From contig DASUTU010000009.1 in NCBI GenBank assembly GCA_036374435.1, forward strand, positions 1 through 19,319: DNA of 19,319 bases, in the 5' to 3' direction. This DNA is from CALGFI01 sp036374435 (GTDB lineage Bacteria > Actinomycetota > UBA4738 > HRBIN12). Positions 7,969-15,091 of the stretch are shown one piece after another. The position numbers and the translations under genes are program-made. The notes beneath the pieces are model-generated. The model was not told where the DNA came from, did no database searches, and saw nothing but the letters and a program-made list of their open reading frames with translations. Within the stretch, counting starts at the first letter, position 1; each line of letters starts with the position of its first letter.

Positions 7969-7982
7969 GCCTTCTCGAGCTC
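7957..7982 (+). terminator. Hairpin spanning the pncA stop codon, possible terminator
   Basis: Arms GAGCTCG (7957-7963) and CGAGCTC (7976-7982) form a perfect seven-base stem with a 12-base loop that contains the pncA stop TGA (7966-7968). It lies in the short convergent gap with mutM, whose stop is at 7994. There is no T-tract after it. It may serve as an end point for either gene, but a seven-base GC-rich stem could occur by chance. Confidence 0.3.
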
Positions 7983-7993
7983 CCGCCCTCCCG

Positions 7994-8836
7994 TCAGCTC
8001 TGGCACTGCGGGCAGAAGTACGAGTTGCGCCCCGAGATCTTGACGGCCTCGACCGGCGTCCGGCATCGGCGGCAGGGCAGCCCGGTCCGCCCGTAGACCT
8101 TCAGCTCGTTCTGGAACTCGCCCGGCTTGCCGAACAGGTCGAGATAGGCCTCGTCGTCCAGCGTGGTCCCCCGGAAGCGGATCGCCTCCTGGAGAACCTC
8201 CTGCATGGCTCGGTACAGGCGGCGGACCTCCTGCGACGACAGGGAGTCCGACATCCGGTCGTAGCGAAGCCCGGCCGCGAACAACACCTCGTCCGAGTAG
8301 ATGTTGCCGAGGCCACTGACGAACTTCTGGTCCATCAGCAGCTGCTTCATCTTTGCCGCTCGCTCGGCCAGCGCGCCGCCGAACGCGTTCCACGTGAATA
8401 CGTGGTCCAGCGGGTCGATCGCGATGTGCTGCAGCTCCTTGACCTTCCCGAGCTCGTCGGCCGCCGTCACGAACAGCTCCCCGAACGTCCGCGGATCGAC
8501 GAACCGAAGGTCGCCGCCCTGCTGGAACGTGATGACGACGTGAGTGTGCGGCGGGAGCGCGACCCGTTTGTTCCCCCGGATGAACTGCCCGCTCATGCCG
8601 AAGTGCACGACGAGCACGTCGCCGTTGTCCATCGAAAGCAAGACGTATTTTCCGCGCCGTTCCGCCTTGGTGAACTTCCGACCGGCCAGCCGTTCCGTGA
8701 ACTCCTTGCGCTTGCCGTGCCGCCGGATCACGCGCATCGCGTTTCGAGACGGGCGGACCTCGGACTCGGCGACCTTGCGCCCGACGACGTCTTTCTCGAG
8801 ATCGCGGCGCATTACCTCGACTTCCGGCAGCTCCAC
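7994..8836 (-). CDS. mutM: Formamidopyrimidine-DNA glycosylase-like protein (MutM/Fpg) lacking the N-terminal proline
   Basis: The 280-residue product has the Fpg layout: an N-terminal beta sandwich with ELPEVEVMRRDL and RRGKY (K63, matching the family's Lys57), the HFGMSG loop, the helix-two-turn-helix segment SGLGNIYSDEVLF, and a C-terminal zinc finger (C255, C258, C275, C278) with the DNA-binding R270. Fpg removes oxidised purines and cleaves the abasic site, using the amine of its N-terminal proline. Here the GTG start is followed directly by Glu-Leu-Pro-Glu, so the proline codon normally after the start is absent. The start is well supported: GTG overlaps the rnc stop as TAGTG, with GGGAG four bases upstream. 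Reading further upstream in frame gives no Pro before the Glu either. The family is certain; full activity is not. Confidence 0.92.
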   Translation of the reverse strand: MELPEVEVMRRDLEKDVVGRKVAESEVRPSRNAMRVIRRHGKRKEFTERLAGRKFTKAERRGKYVLLSMDNGDVLVVHFGMSGQFIRGNKRVALPPHTHVVITFQQGGDLRFVDPRTFGELFVTAADELGKVKELQHIAIDPLDHVFTWNAFGGALAERAAKMKQLLMDQKFVSGLGNIYSDEVLFAAGLRYDRMSDSLSSQEVRRLYRAMQEVLQEAIRFRGTTLDDEAYLDLFGKPGEFQNELKVYGRTGLPCRRCRTPVEAVKISGRNSYFCPQCQS

Positions 8837-9570
8837 TATGCTCCCTTCGCCCGGGTCACCTCGGCGGGCTGCCGTTCGGACAGCCGGACGTACGCCTCGT
8901 GCGCGGCCTGCTGCTCCGCCTCTTTCTTCGAACGGCCCATCCCCGTCCCCCACTGCTTGCCGGCAAGGTGAACCGTGGCCGTGAACTCCTTCTCGTGGTC
9001 GGGCCCGCGTTCGGTGAGGCGGTACTCGGGGAGCGCGTGCAGGTCCGCCGACGCCAGCTCCTGCAAGATGGTCTTGTAGTCGCGCGTGCCTTCGCCCCGC
9101 GCGTACGCCACCATCCGCGGGCGGAACAGGCGCACGATGATCTTCGAGGCGGTCTGGAGCCCGCGATCCAGGTAGATCGCCCCGAGGAGCGCCTCGAGCG
9201 CGTCCGCCAGGATGCTGCTCTTGTCCCGGCCCCCGCTCATCTCCTCACCTTTGCCGAGACGGATGAATCGCCCCAGCCCGAGATCTCGGGCCACCTCGGC
9301 CAGGGCTCCCATGTTCACGATCGCGGCGCGAAGCTTGGCCAGCTCGCCTTCGGGCAGCTCGTCGAACTCGCGAAACGCCATGTCGGTGACGACGATGCCG
9401 AGCACGGCGTCCCCGAGGAACTCCAGCCGTTCGTTGTTCGTGGCCAGGCCGTTCTCGAACGCGTAGGAGCGGTGGGTCAGCGCCGTCTCTCGGAGGGAGG
9501 CATCCTTGAACCGGACCCGAAGGACGCGGTCGAGCGCCTTCGTGTCCCCCCGAATGCCGTCCTGGCTCAC
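8836..9570 (-). CDS. rnc: Ribonuclease III
   Basis: The 244-residue protein has the RNase III signature NNERLEFLGDAVL, the second catalytic acidic cluster DALEALLGAIYLD, and a C-terminal double-stranded RNA-binding domain ending in SKKEAEQQAAHEAYVRL. It cuts double-stranded RNA, including the rRNA precursor. I chose the GTG at 9570, four bases after the rpmF stop; longer upstream readings pass through rpmF in another frame and are not RNase III-like. The stop TAG overlaps the mutM start, so the two are translationally coupled. The rpmF-rnc-mutM order is typical. Confidence 0.96.
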   Translation of the reverse strand: MSQDGIRGDTKALDRVLRVRFKDASLRETALTHRSYAFENGLATNNERLEFLGDAVLGIVVTDMAFREFDELPEGELAKLRAAIVNMGALAEVARDLGLGRFIRLGKGEEMSGGRDKSSILADALEALLGAIYLDRGLQTASKIIVRLFRPRMVAYARGEGTRDYKTILQELASADLHALPEYRLTERGPDHEKEFTATVHLAGKQWGTGMGRSKKEAEQQAAHEAYVRLSERQPAEVTRAKGA

Positions 9571-9574
9571 GCCT

Positions 9575-9751
9575 TCACTCGACCTCGATCGCCTGTCGCC
9601 CGGCGTAGTAGCCACAGTTGGAGCAGACGCGGTGCGGCAGCTTCGGCTGGTGGCACTGCGGGCACTCGGCGTACGTCGACGGCTGCGCCTTCCAGTTGGC
9701 CTTTCGTTTGGCGCTGCGGGTGTGGGATTGCCTTCGTTTCGGGACCGGCAT
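9575..9751 (-). CDS. rpmF: 50S ribosomal protein L32
   Basis: This 58-residue protein begins MPVPKRRQSHTRSAKRKANW and contains two CXXC pairs (C30, C33 and C43, C46) forming the zinc-binding knuckle of the zinc-containing type of L32. The basic N-terminus binds 23S rRNA. An AAAGGA ribosome binding site lies eight bases before the ATG. It sits between the DUF177 gene and rnc, as in many bacteria. Retention of all four cysteines means it is the zinc-dependent form, not the cysteine-free alternative used under zinc limitation. Confidence 0.98.
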   Translation of the reverse strand: MPVPKRRQSHTRSAKRKANWKAQPSTYAECPQCHQPKLPHRVCSNCGYYAGRQAIEVE

Positions 9752-9784
9752 CGCGATCGTCCTTTCGGTTCGGTGTCGTCGTGG

Positions 9785-10303
9785 TCAGGTCGCGGGGTCG
9801 TCCGCGTCGCGCGCATCGAGCAGGTCGTCGAGCACCGACCACCGAGGGTCGCGCTCGAGGTGCCCGGGGCATTCGCCCAGGTTGCGGTCTCCGCCGCACA
9901 CCGGGCACAGGCCCAGGCAGTCGGGGCGGCACAGGGGCGAGAACGGCATCTCGAGCACCACGGCGTCGCGCACCATCGGCTCGGGGTCCAACGTGAGCTC
10001 GGGCGTGAGCGCGTAGTCGTCTTCGGGGCCGGGCTCGCGCGCGTACAGCTCCTCCATCGTCACGTCGAACGGCCGGTCGAACTCCTTCAGGCACCGCGCG
10101 CACCGCATGGAGAACCGGCCGGTGACGCTGCCGTGCACGAAGATGCCGTCGACCACGCTCTCGAGCGTGAGGTCGCCCTCCAGCGGAGCGTCCTCGGCGA
10201 CGTCGGCGAGCTCCGTCCGCAGGTCGGGAACCGTCTCTCCGAGATGGACGGTGCGGGCCGACCCCGGGTGCTGGAGGAGATCGCGGATGTCGATGGCGCG
10301 CAT
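9785..10303 (-). CDS. DUF177 / YceD family protein (23S rRNA accumulation protein)
   Basis: The 172-residue product has DUF177 features: an N-terminal RAIDIRDLL.HPGSAR segment, the central GRFSMRCARCLKEFDRPF with CXXC (about residues 90-93), and a cysteine-rich C-terminal segment SPLCRPDCLGLCPVCGGD that may bind metal. Members usually precede rpmF and have been linked to 23S rRNA accumulation; the biochemical role is unclear. Two adjacent ATGs (10306 and 10303) are possible. I give the second because AGGAGG lies four bases before it; the first overlaps the upstream stop as ATGA. Either way the gene is coupled to the SepIVA-like gene. Confidence 0.9.
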   Translation of the reverse strand: MRAIDIRDLLQHPGSARTVHLGETVPDLRTELADVAEDAPLEGDLTLESVVDGIFVHGSVTGRFSMRCARCLKEFDRPFDVTMEELYAREPGPEDDYALTPELTLDPEPMVRDAVVLEMPFSPLCRPDCLGLCPVCGGDRNLGECPGHLERDPRWSVLDDLLDARDADDPAT

Positions 10304-10854
10304 CATGCCTCCTCCCCCTCGGCCTCCGAGAGCGAGACCTCGGGACCGAGGTCGACGCCGGTCGTCGGGACGGCTCCGCGAAGCTTCTCTCGCCCCGCCT
10401 GGACCTGGTCGATCGTCCGGGTCAGCGACTGGTTGGTGGAGATGACGTCTTCGAGGATCCGCTGGAGCTGGTTCTCCAGCTGCGCGAGCTTGGCGTCCAC
10501 GTAGTCCTCGCCCTCCAGGCGCAGCCGCCGGGCGTCGTCCTGAGCATCCTGGGCGATGCGCTCCGCCTCCTCGTTCGCCTTCTGCACCACGGACTCGTGT
10601 GAGGCCAGACGCAGCTGTTCCTCTCGCGCCTGTTCCACGAGCGCCTCCGCGTCCCGACGGGCCTTGGCGAGCAGCTCCTCCCGGTCCTTGACGATCCACC
10701 GGGCCTGCTTGATCTCGTCCGGCAACGTCTCCTTCATCTGCACGATGAGGTCCAGGACCTCGTCGCGATTGAGCAGCGCCGAAGACGACAGCGGCATCGA
10801 CTTGGCGTCGCGGATCATGTCCTCGAGCTCGGCGATCCGGCCCATCAGGTCCAT
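10303..10854 (-). CDS. sepIVA: SepIVA-like DivIVA-family coiled-coil protein
   Basis: The 183-residue protein is mostly helical. A short N-terminal segment (MGRIAELEDMIRDAKSMPLS) is followed by DEVLDLIVQMKETLPDEIKQ (about 31-50) and a long charged coiled coil rich in Ala, Glu, Arg and Gln (about 55-150), ending in an acidic tail. This matches the actinobacterial DivIVA-domain protein known in mycobacteria as SepIVA, which acts at the septum and in peptidoglycan precursor metabolism, and it occupies the same position between coaD and a DUF177 gene. Such proteins are sometimes misnamed as ATP synthase subunit b. Its ATG directly abuts the coaD stop (TAGATG), and its stop overlaps the next start. 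Confidence 0.82.
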   Translation of the reverse strand: MDLMGRIAELEDMIRDAKSMPLSSSALLNRDEVLDLIVQMKETLPDEIKQARWIVKDREELLAKARRDAEALVEQAREEQLRLASHESVVQKANEEAERIAQDAQDDARRLRLEGEDYVDAKLAQLENQLQRILEDVISTNQSLTRTIDQVQAGREKLRGAVPTTGVDLGPEVSLSEAEGEEA

Positions 10855-11340
10855 CTAGCGATCACCCCCGAGCCGCTCGCGCAGGCGCTCCGCAACGACG
10901 GGGGGCACCAGGCCGGCGACGTCCCCGCCGAATCCGGCGACCTCCTTGACCAGCGAGGACGACAGGAACGACCACTGCGGGGCGGTGGTCATGAACAGGG
11001 TCTCGATGCCGGCCAGCGAGTGGTTCATCTGGGCCATCTGGATCTCGTATTCGAAGTCCGTCACCGCGCGCAGCCCCTTGACCACGACGTCGGCCCGACG
11101 GCGAGTTGCGTATTCCACGAGCAATCCGGAGAAAGCGTCCACCTCGACGTTGGGCAACCCCTGGGTGACCTCCTTCAGCAGGCCGACCCGTTCCTCGGCA
11201 CCGAACAGGGGTTCCTTGGCGGGGTTGTCGAGCACACCGACGATCAGCGCGTCGAAGCGCTGAGCAGCACGTTCGATGATGTCGAGGTGACCGTTCGTCA
11301 CGGGGTCGAACGTCCCCGGACACAGGGCGGTCAAGCCCAT
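10855..11340 (-). CDS. coaD: Phosphopantetheine adenylyltransferase
   Basis: The 161-residue enzyme shows the nucleotidyltransferase motif CPGTFDPVTNGHLDII (7-22) with the TXGH active-site element ending at H18. It also has VVKGLRAVTDFEYEIQMAQMN, which binds substrate and nucleotide, and SFLSSSLVKEVAGFGG near the C-terminus. It transfers AMP from ATP to 4'-phosphopantetheine to make dephospho-CoA, the penultimate step of CoA synthesis. The ATG abuts the rsmD stop (TAGATG), showing tight coupling. Length and motifs are typical. Confidence 0.98.
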   Translation of the reverse strand: MGLTALCPGTFDPVTNGHLDIIERAAQRFDALIVGVLDNPAKEPLFGAEERVGLLKEVTQGLPNVEVDAFSGLLVEYATRRRADVVVKGLRAVTDFEYEIQMAQMNHSLAGIETLFMTTAPQWSFLSSSLVKEVAGFGGDVAGLVPPVVAERLRERLGGDR

Positions 11341-11892
11341 CTATGCCTCCCGGAAGATCAGCACGGCGGTGTCGCCGTACTCGAGACGTCTCGCGACGGC
11401 CCAGTCTACTGGAATGACAGGCATGGAACTCCCCCGGCGGCGGGTCAGGGCGACCGCCCAGCCGGACCGGAGCCACCCGCCGGCCAGGCTCGCGAGCACG
11501 GAATCGACCTCCTCGGGGGCCGCATCGTAGGGCGGGTCGGCAAGGACGAGATGGAAGGTGCGTCCGCCGTCGTCATCTCTCATGAGAAATCGGGCTACCT
11601 CGGAGGCCACGACGTCCGCCCGGTCGTCCAGACGGGTCCGGGCCAGGTTCTCTCGGAGAACGGCGAGCGCCGAGCGGCTCCGCTCGACGAACGTCGACCG
11701 GGCCGCCCCGCGCGAAAGCGCCTCGATGCCGAGCGCCCCCGTCCCCGAGTACAGGTCCAGCGTCACGGCGTCTCGGACCGTCTGCCCCAGGCTCGAGAAC
11801 AGTCCTTCGCGAGCGCGGTCGGACACCGGCCGCACCCCGGGGGGCACCGGGGCGAGCCGAACCCCCTTGGCGGAGCCCGCGATCACGCGCAT
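11341..11892 (-). CDS. rsmD: 16S rRNA (guanine(966)-N(2))-methyltransferase RsmD
   Basis: The 183-residue protein begins MRVIAGSAKGVRL, then has RPVSDRAREGLFSSLG (21-36), the SAM-binding motif LDLYSGTGALGIEALSRGA (45-63), VERSRSAL, and the N6/N2-methyltransferase motif DPPY (119-122). RsmD methylates G966 of 16S rRNA. It is followed by coaD without a gap, the usual pairing. Upstream lies a broken sensor/LuxR gene rather than recG directly. No strong ribosome binding site precedes the ATG. Confidence 0.96.
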   Translation of the reverse strand: MRVIAGSAKGVRLAPVPPGVRPVSDRAREGLFSSLGQTVRDAVTLDLYSGTGALGIEALSRGAARSTFVERSRSALAVLRENLARTRLDDRADVVASEVARFLMRDDDGGRTFHLVLADPPYDAAPEEVDSVLASLAGGWLRSGWAVALTRRRGSSMPVIPVDWAVARRLEYGDTAVLIFREA

Positions 11893-11914
11893 GCGAGGCG
11901 CCTGGTCGGCCGGC

Positions 11915-12164
11915 TCAGACCAGCCCGGCCTCGTTCGCGTGCCGGACGAGCTCGGCCCGTGTCCGCAGGCCGAGCTTTCGCATCACGCTCGCGCGGTGGT
12001 TCTCGACCGTGCGCACGGATCGCGGGGTTGCCGATCATCGACACCAGCGTGTCGGACAGCAGGATCCATGCGATTCCGAGAACGGCGAACGCGCCGGCCG
12101 CGGTGAACGCGGCACGACGCAGCGCGCGCACGGGCGTGCCCTCGGACGATCGGCTGTCGGCCAT
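11915..12164 (-). pseudogene. Remnant: membrane sensor N-terminus joined out of frame to a LuxR-type HTH C-terminus
   Basis: The 5' part starts at an ATG (12164) with a strong GGAGGGAGG ribosome binding site. It encodes about 48 residues with one hydrophobic segment ending GIAWILLSDTLVSMIGNP, resembling the N-terminal membrane segment of PAS/GAF sensor proteins. From about 12022 downward another frame encodes RSVRTVENHRASVMRKLGL followed by RTRAELVRHANEAGLV and a TGA stop at 11915-11917, which is the recognition helix and end of a LuxR/GerE HTH. The upstream half of the HTH and any sensory domain are missing, and the two pieces are in different frames. Read straight through, the ATG frame continues to 11883 as a 93-residue product with a nonsense tail overlapping rsmD. 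The likeliest cause is an internal deletion of a sensor-LuxR gene, or of two adjacent genes; misassembly is possible. Confidence 0.75.
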
Positions 12165-12224
12165 CGGATCCTCCCTCCGGTTTCCTCGGCACGCGCCGGG
12201 GTTGCATTGATGGGCGGTGGGAGG

Positions 12225-12251
12225 GGCGTGATCGGGCTCCGTGATCACGCC
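12225..12251 (-). terminator. Hairpin at the end of recG, possible terminator
   Basis: Arms GGCGTGATC (12225-12233) and GATCACGCC (12243-12251) are a perfect nine-base inverted repeat with a nine-base loop. The recG stop codon TGA (12245-12247) lies inside one arm. No T-tract follows on the recG strand, as is common in GC-rich genomes. It would separate recG from the pseudogene and the rsmD run, whose first ribosome binding site lies about 50 bases further on. Confidence 0.5.
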
Positions 12252-14473
12252 TGGAACAACCAGTCGATCGAGCGTTCGAAACGGCTCCGAAGCTCCCGGA
12301 GGAGCGTGGGATGGTGGTCGAGCTCGGGGTCGTCCTCGATCGTCTCGAAGGCCCGGGCCCGGGCACGGCGGACGAGCTCCAGGTCCTCGGCCAGGCGGGC
12401 CAGGCGGAGATCCGGCAGGCCGGCCTGCCGGACGTCGAACAGGGTTCCCTCACCCCGCAGCCGGAGGTCCTCGTCGGCCAGCGCGAACCCGTCGGTGGTC
12501 GCCACCATAGCCTCGAGCCGCGATCGTGCCTCGACGCGGTCCGCGCGGCTCTCGTCGAACAACACACAGAACGCTCGGTGGCCTCCCCGGCCGATCCGGC
12601 CGCGGAGCTGGTGGAGCTGGGCCAGCCCGAACCGCTCGGCGTTCTCGACGAGCATGACGGTGGCGTTGGGGACGTCCACACCCACCTCGATCACCGTCGT
12701 CGAGATCAACAGGTGGTGCTCTCCCGAGCGGAATGCGTCCATGCGCCGCTCCTTCTCCGCGGGGCGCATCCGGCCGTGGAGCAGCTCCACCGACAGGTAG
12801 GGGAACACCTCGGTGGCCAGGCGGTCGGCTTCCGCCTCGGCCGCCCGAACCTCGGTCTTGTTGGCCTCGTCGATGGCGGCACACACGACGAAGGCCTGTC
12901 GTCCCGCCGAGACCTCGCGGCGAACGAGGTCGTAGGCGGCCCGGCGTTCGGCCGCGGTTCGGGCGATCCTCGTCTCCACCGGCTGACGGCCGGCAGGCAT
13001 CTCGTCGAGGACGACGACGTCGAGGTCGCCGTAATACGTGAGGGCCAGCGTCCTCGGGATCGGCGTCGCCGTCATCACCAGCACGTCCGGCGACGCGCCC
13101 TTGCCCTTCAACGCCATCCGCTGGTGGACGCCGAACCGGTGCTGCTCGTCGATCACCACGAGCGACAGGTCCGCGAAGGCCACGCCCTCCTGCACCAGGG
13201 CATGCGTCCCGACGACGAGGTCGACCGCTCCGCGCTCGATGCCCTCGAGGATCCGGCGCCTGTCCTGCCCGGTGACCGACGCCGTCAACGACGTGTAGGT
13301 GACGGCCGCCGGTTTGGGCTCCTCGACGGCTTCCAGCAGCGACACCTGCCGCATCTGGCCGGTCGATGATCGTTCGGCCTCCAGGTACGGGACCGCTCCG
13401 AACGGACCGAGAAGCGCGTCGATCGATCGGTAGTGCTGGCCCGCCAGGACCTCCGTCGGCGCCATCACGGCCGCCTGGTGCCCGCTCTGGATCGCGATGA
13501 GCGCGGCGTGAAGGGCCACCAGGGTCTTGCCGGATCCCACGTCGCCCTGGAGAAGCACGTTCATGGGACGGGGTCGGCCCATCGCCTCCCCGATCTCGCT
13601 CATAGTCCGACGTTGCGCGCCGGTCGGCTCGAACGGGACCGTGGCCAGCAGCCGTTCCGTGAGCTCGCCGTCGGATCGATGCGCCACCCCGCGCTCCGCG
13701 CGTTCGACACGGTGTTTGCGAAAGGCCACGCCGAGCTCGAGGACGAACAGCTCGTCGAACTTCAGCCGTTCCTGGGCGGCTCCGAGCTCATCGGGCGAGT
13801 CCGGGAAGTGGATCCGCCGGATCGCCTGGTCGAACGAGCTCAGTCTCTCGGCCCGGAGCACCTCCTCCGGCAGCGGGTCGGGCATCTGCCCGAGCTGCTC
13901 AAGCGCCCGCCAGGTCAGCTCCCGGATCGTTCGGGTCGAGATGCCTTCGCTGGCGGGATGGATCGGGGTGATCCGCCCGGTGTGGACGAGGTCGCGGTCC
14001 TCGCCCCGGAGGAGCTCGACCTCGTGGTTGGCAAGCTGGAGGTCCCGGCCGTACAGCCGGACCAGGCCGGAGGCGGCGACCTCGTATCCCTCTCGGTACG
14101 TGGACGTGATCCACGGCTGGTTGAAGAAGGCCAGCTTCAGCGTCCCGGTCCCGTCGCTCAGCGTGAGCGTGACCATGGGGCGACCGGGCTGACGGCCGCG
14201 CGGGCGGGTCCGCCGGGTCTCGACCTTCGTCACGCGGCCGATCACGGTGGCGTGCCCGCCGAGCCCGGGCTCCCGGTGCAACCCGCCGATCCGGGCCACC
14301 GTGGAACGGTCGAGGTAGCGACGGGGGTAGTGGTGCAGCAGGTCCCGGACCGTTTCGATCTCGATGCCGGCGAGCACCTGGACCGCCGGCGGTCCTTTCG
14401 TTCGGACCCCCGTCCGACGGCCGGCCAGCCGTCGGTCGATCGCCTCGATCGGCGAGTCGAGCGTCAGCGCCAC
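12245..14473 (-). CDS. recG: ATP-dependent DNA helicase RecG
   Basis: The 742-residue product shows an N-terminal wedge region (TVRDLLHHYPRRYLDRS and the OB-fold segment VTLTLSDGTGTLKLAFFNQPW) and helicase motifs I (LLQGDVGSGKT), Ia (APTEVLAGQHY), II (VVIDEQHRFG), III (MTATPIPRTLAL), V (ISTTVIEVGVDVPNA) and VI (QLRGRIGRG). It ends with the TRG/RecG C-terminal region DLRLRGEGTLFDVRQ. RecG remodels stalled forks and branched DNA. I chose the GTG at 14473, giving M-ALTLDSPIE; an ATG at 14527 would add 18 residues lacking family features and would overlap the start codon of the divergent tlpA-like gene. The gene is divergent from the thioredoxin gene and followed by the hairpin at its stop. Confidence 0.96.
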   Translation of the reverse strand: MALTLDSPIEAIDRRLAGRRTGVRTKGPPAVQVLAGIEIETVRDLLHHYPRRYLDRSTVARIGGLHREPGLGGHATVIGRVTKVETRRTRPRGRQPGRPMVTLTLSDGTGTLKLAFFNQPWITSTYREGYEVAASGLVRLYGRDLQLANHEVELLRGEDRDLVHTGRITPIHPASEGISTRTIRELTWRALEQLGQMPDPLPEEVLRAERLSSFDQAIRRIHFPDSPDELGAAQERLKFDELFVLELGVAFRKHRVERAERGVAHRSDGELTERLLATVPFEPTGAQRRTMSEIGEAMGRPRPMNVLLQGDVGSGKTLVALHAALIAIQSGHQAAVMAPTEVLAGQHYRSIDALLGPFGAVPYLEAERSSTGQMRQVSLLEAVEEPKPAAVTYTSLTASVTGQDRRRILEGIERGAVDLVVGTHALVQEGVAFADLSLVVIDEQHRFGVHQRMALKGKGASPDVLVMTATPIPRTLALTYYGDLDVVVLDEMPAGRQPVETRIARTAAERRAAYDLVRREVSAGRQAFVVCAAIDEANKTEVRAAEAEADRLATEVFPYLSVELLHGRMRPAEKERRMDAFRSGEHHLLISTTVIEVGVDVPNATVMLVENAERFGLAQLHQLRGRIGRGGHRAFCVLFDESRADRVEARSRLEAMVATTDGFALADEDLRLRGEGTLFDVRQAGLPDLRLARLAEDLELVRRARARAFETIEDDPELDHHPTLLRELRSRFERSIDWLFQA

Positions 14474-14525
14474 CGGCGCCGAACCGCCCCCGGCACGGCG
14501 TCGTACACCATGCGTGGGTTCTACC

Positions 14526-15089
14526 ATGCGCGCGGTGACGTTCCGCCGACTCCTGCTGCTATCCCTCGCCCTCGTCGCCGCCTCCTGTGGCGGGGGTGAG
14601 GGTTCGAACGAGGGAGCGGACCGGCGACCTGTCGGGCCGGCGACGGCTGCCGGGAACGCCGCCTCCGCCGAGCTGCTCCCCACCGACGTCGCCGCGCTCC
14701 CGGAGTTCGACCTGGCCACGTACGAGGAGCTCCTGGGCCAACTCCGGGGCACCCCCGTCCTGGTCAACTTCTGGGGGTCGTGGTGTGGACCGTGCCGAGA
14801 CGAGGCCCCCGAGCTGGCCGCGGCACATCGCGAGTTCGGCGACGACGTCCAGTTCCTCGGCGTGGACATCCTCGACGCCCGCGAGAGCGCCCGCGAGTTC
14901 ATCGCCGAGTTCGACTGGCGGTACCCGAGCGTGTTCGACCCGCCCGCGGCCATCCGGGACGGCCTGTCGCTGCTCGGTCAGCCCGTGACGTTGTTCTACG
15001 ACGCGTCCGGGGAGCTGGTCGACCGTTGGGTCGGGCCCATCCCTCCCGACGAGCTCGACGCCCGGATCATCGCGATCCTCGATCGCTGA
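14526..15089 (+). CDS. TlpA/ResA-like thioredoxin-fold lipoprotein
   Basis: The 187-residue protein starts with a positively charged signal peptide and a lipobox-like LVAASC, so C21 is probably lipidated and the domain lies outside the cytoplasmic membrane. After a low-complexity linker (22-55), the thioredoxin fold has VLVNFWGSWCGPCRDEAPEL with redox cysteines C87 and C90, then FLGVDILD and LGQPVTLFYDASGELVDRWVG, including the cis-proline before Thr. Such proteins reduce or shuffle extracytoplasmic disulfides, often in cytochrome c maturation, but no such genes are nearby. The ATG at 14526 has no clear ribosome binding site; a GTG at 14535 is an alternative. It overlaps the 3' end of the convergent cyclase gene by 23 bases. 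Confidence 0.9.
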   Translation: MRAVTFRRLLLLSLALVAASCGGGEGSNEGADRRPVGPATAAGNAASAELLPTDVAALPEFDLATYEELLGQLRGTPVLVNFWGSWCGPCRDEAPELAAAHREFGDDVQFLGVDILDARESAREFIAEFDWRYPSVFDPPAAIRDGLSLLGQPVTLFYDASGELVDRWVGPIPPDELDARIIAILDR

Positions 15090-15091
15090 TC
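15065..15091. terminator. Hairpin spanning both stop codons of two convergent genes
   Basis: GATCA (15065-15069), bulge TC, GCGAT (15072-15076), a five-base loop, ATCGC (15082-15086) and TGATC (15087-15091) form a ten-base-pair stem with one two-base bulge. The tlpA-like stop TGA (15087-15089) is in the right arm, and the cyclase stop (complement of 15067-15069) is in the left arm. The structure is nearly symmetric, so it could stop transcription from both sides, although neither side has a T-tract. Confidence 0.5.

Noticed and set aside
8837..8953. A longer MutM start reaching back into rnc
   Set aside because: It would add about 39 low-complexity residues before ELPEVE. That is incompatible with Fpg chemistry, and the GTG at 8836 has a ribosome binding site and a TAGTG junction.
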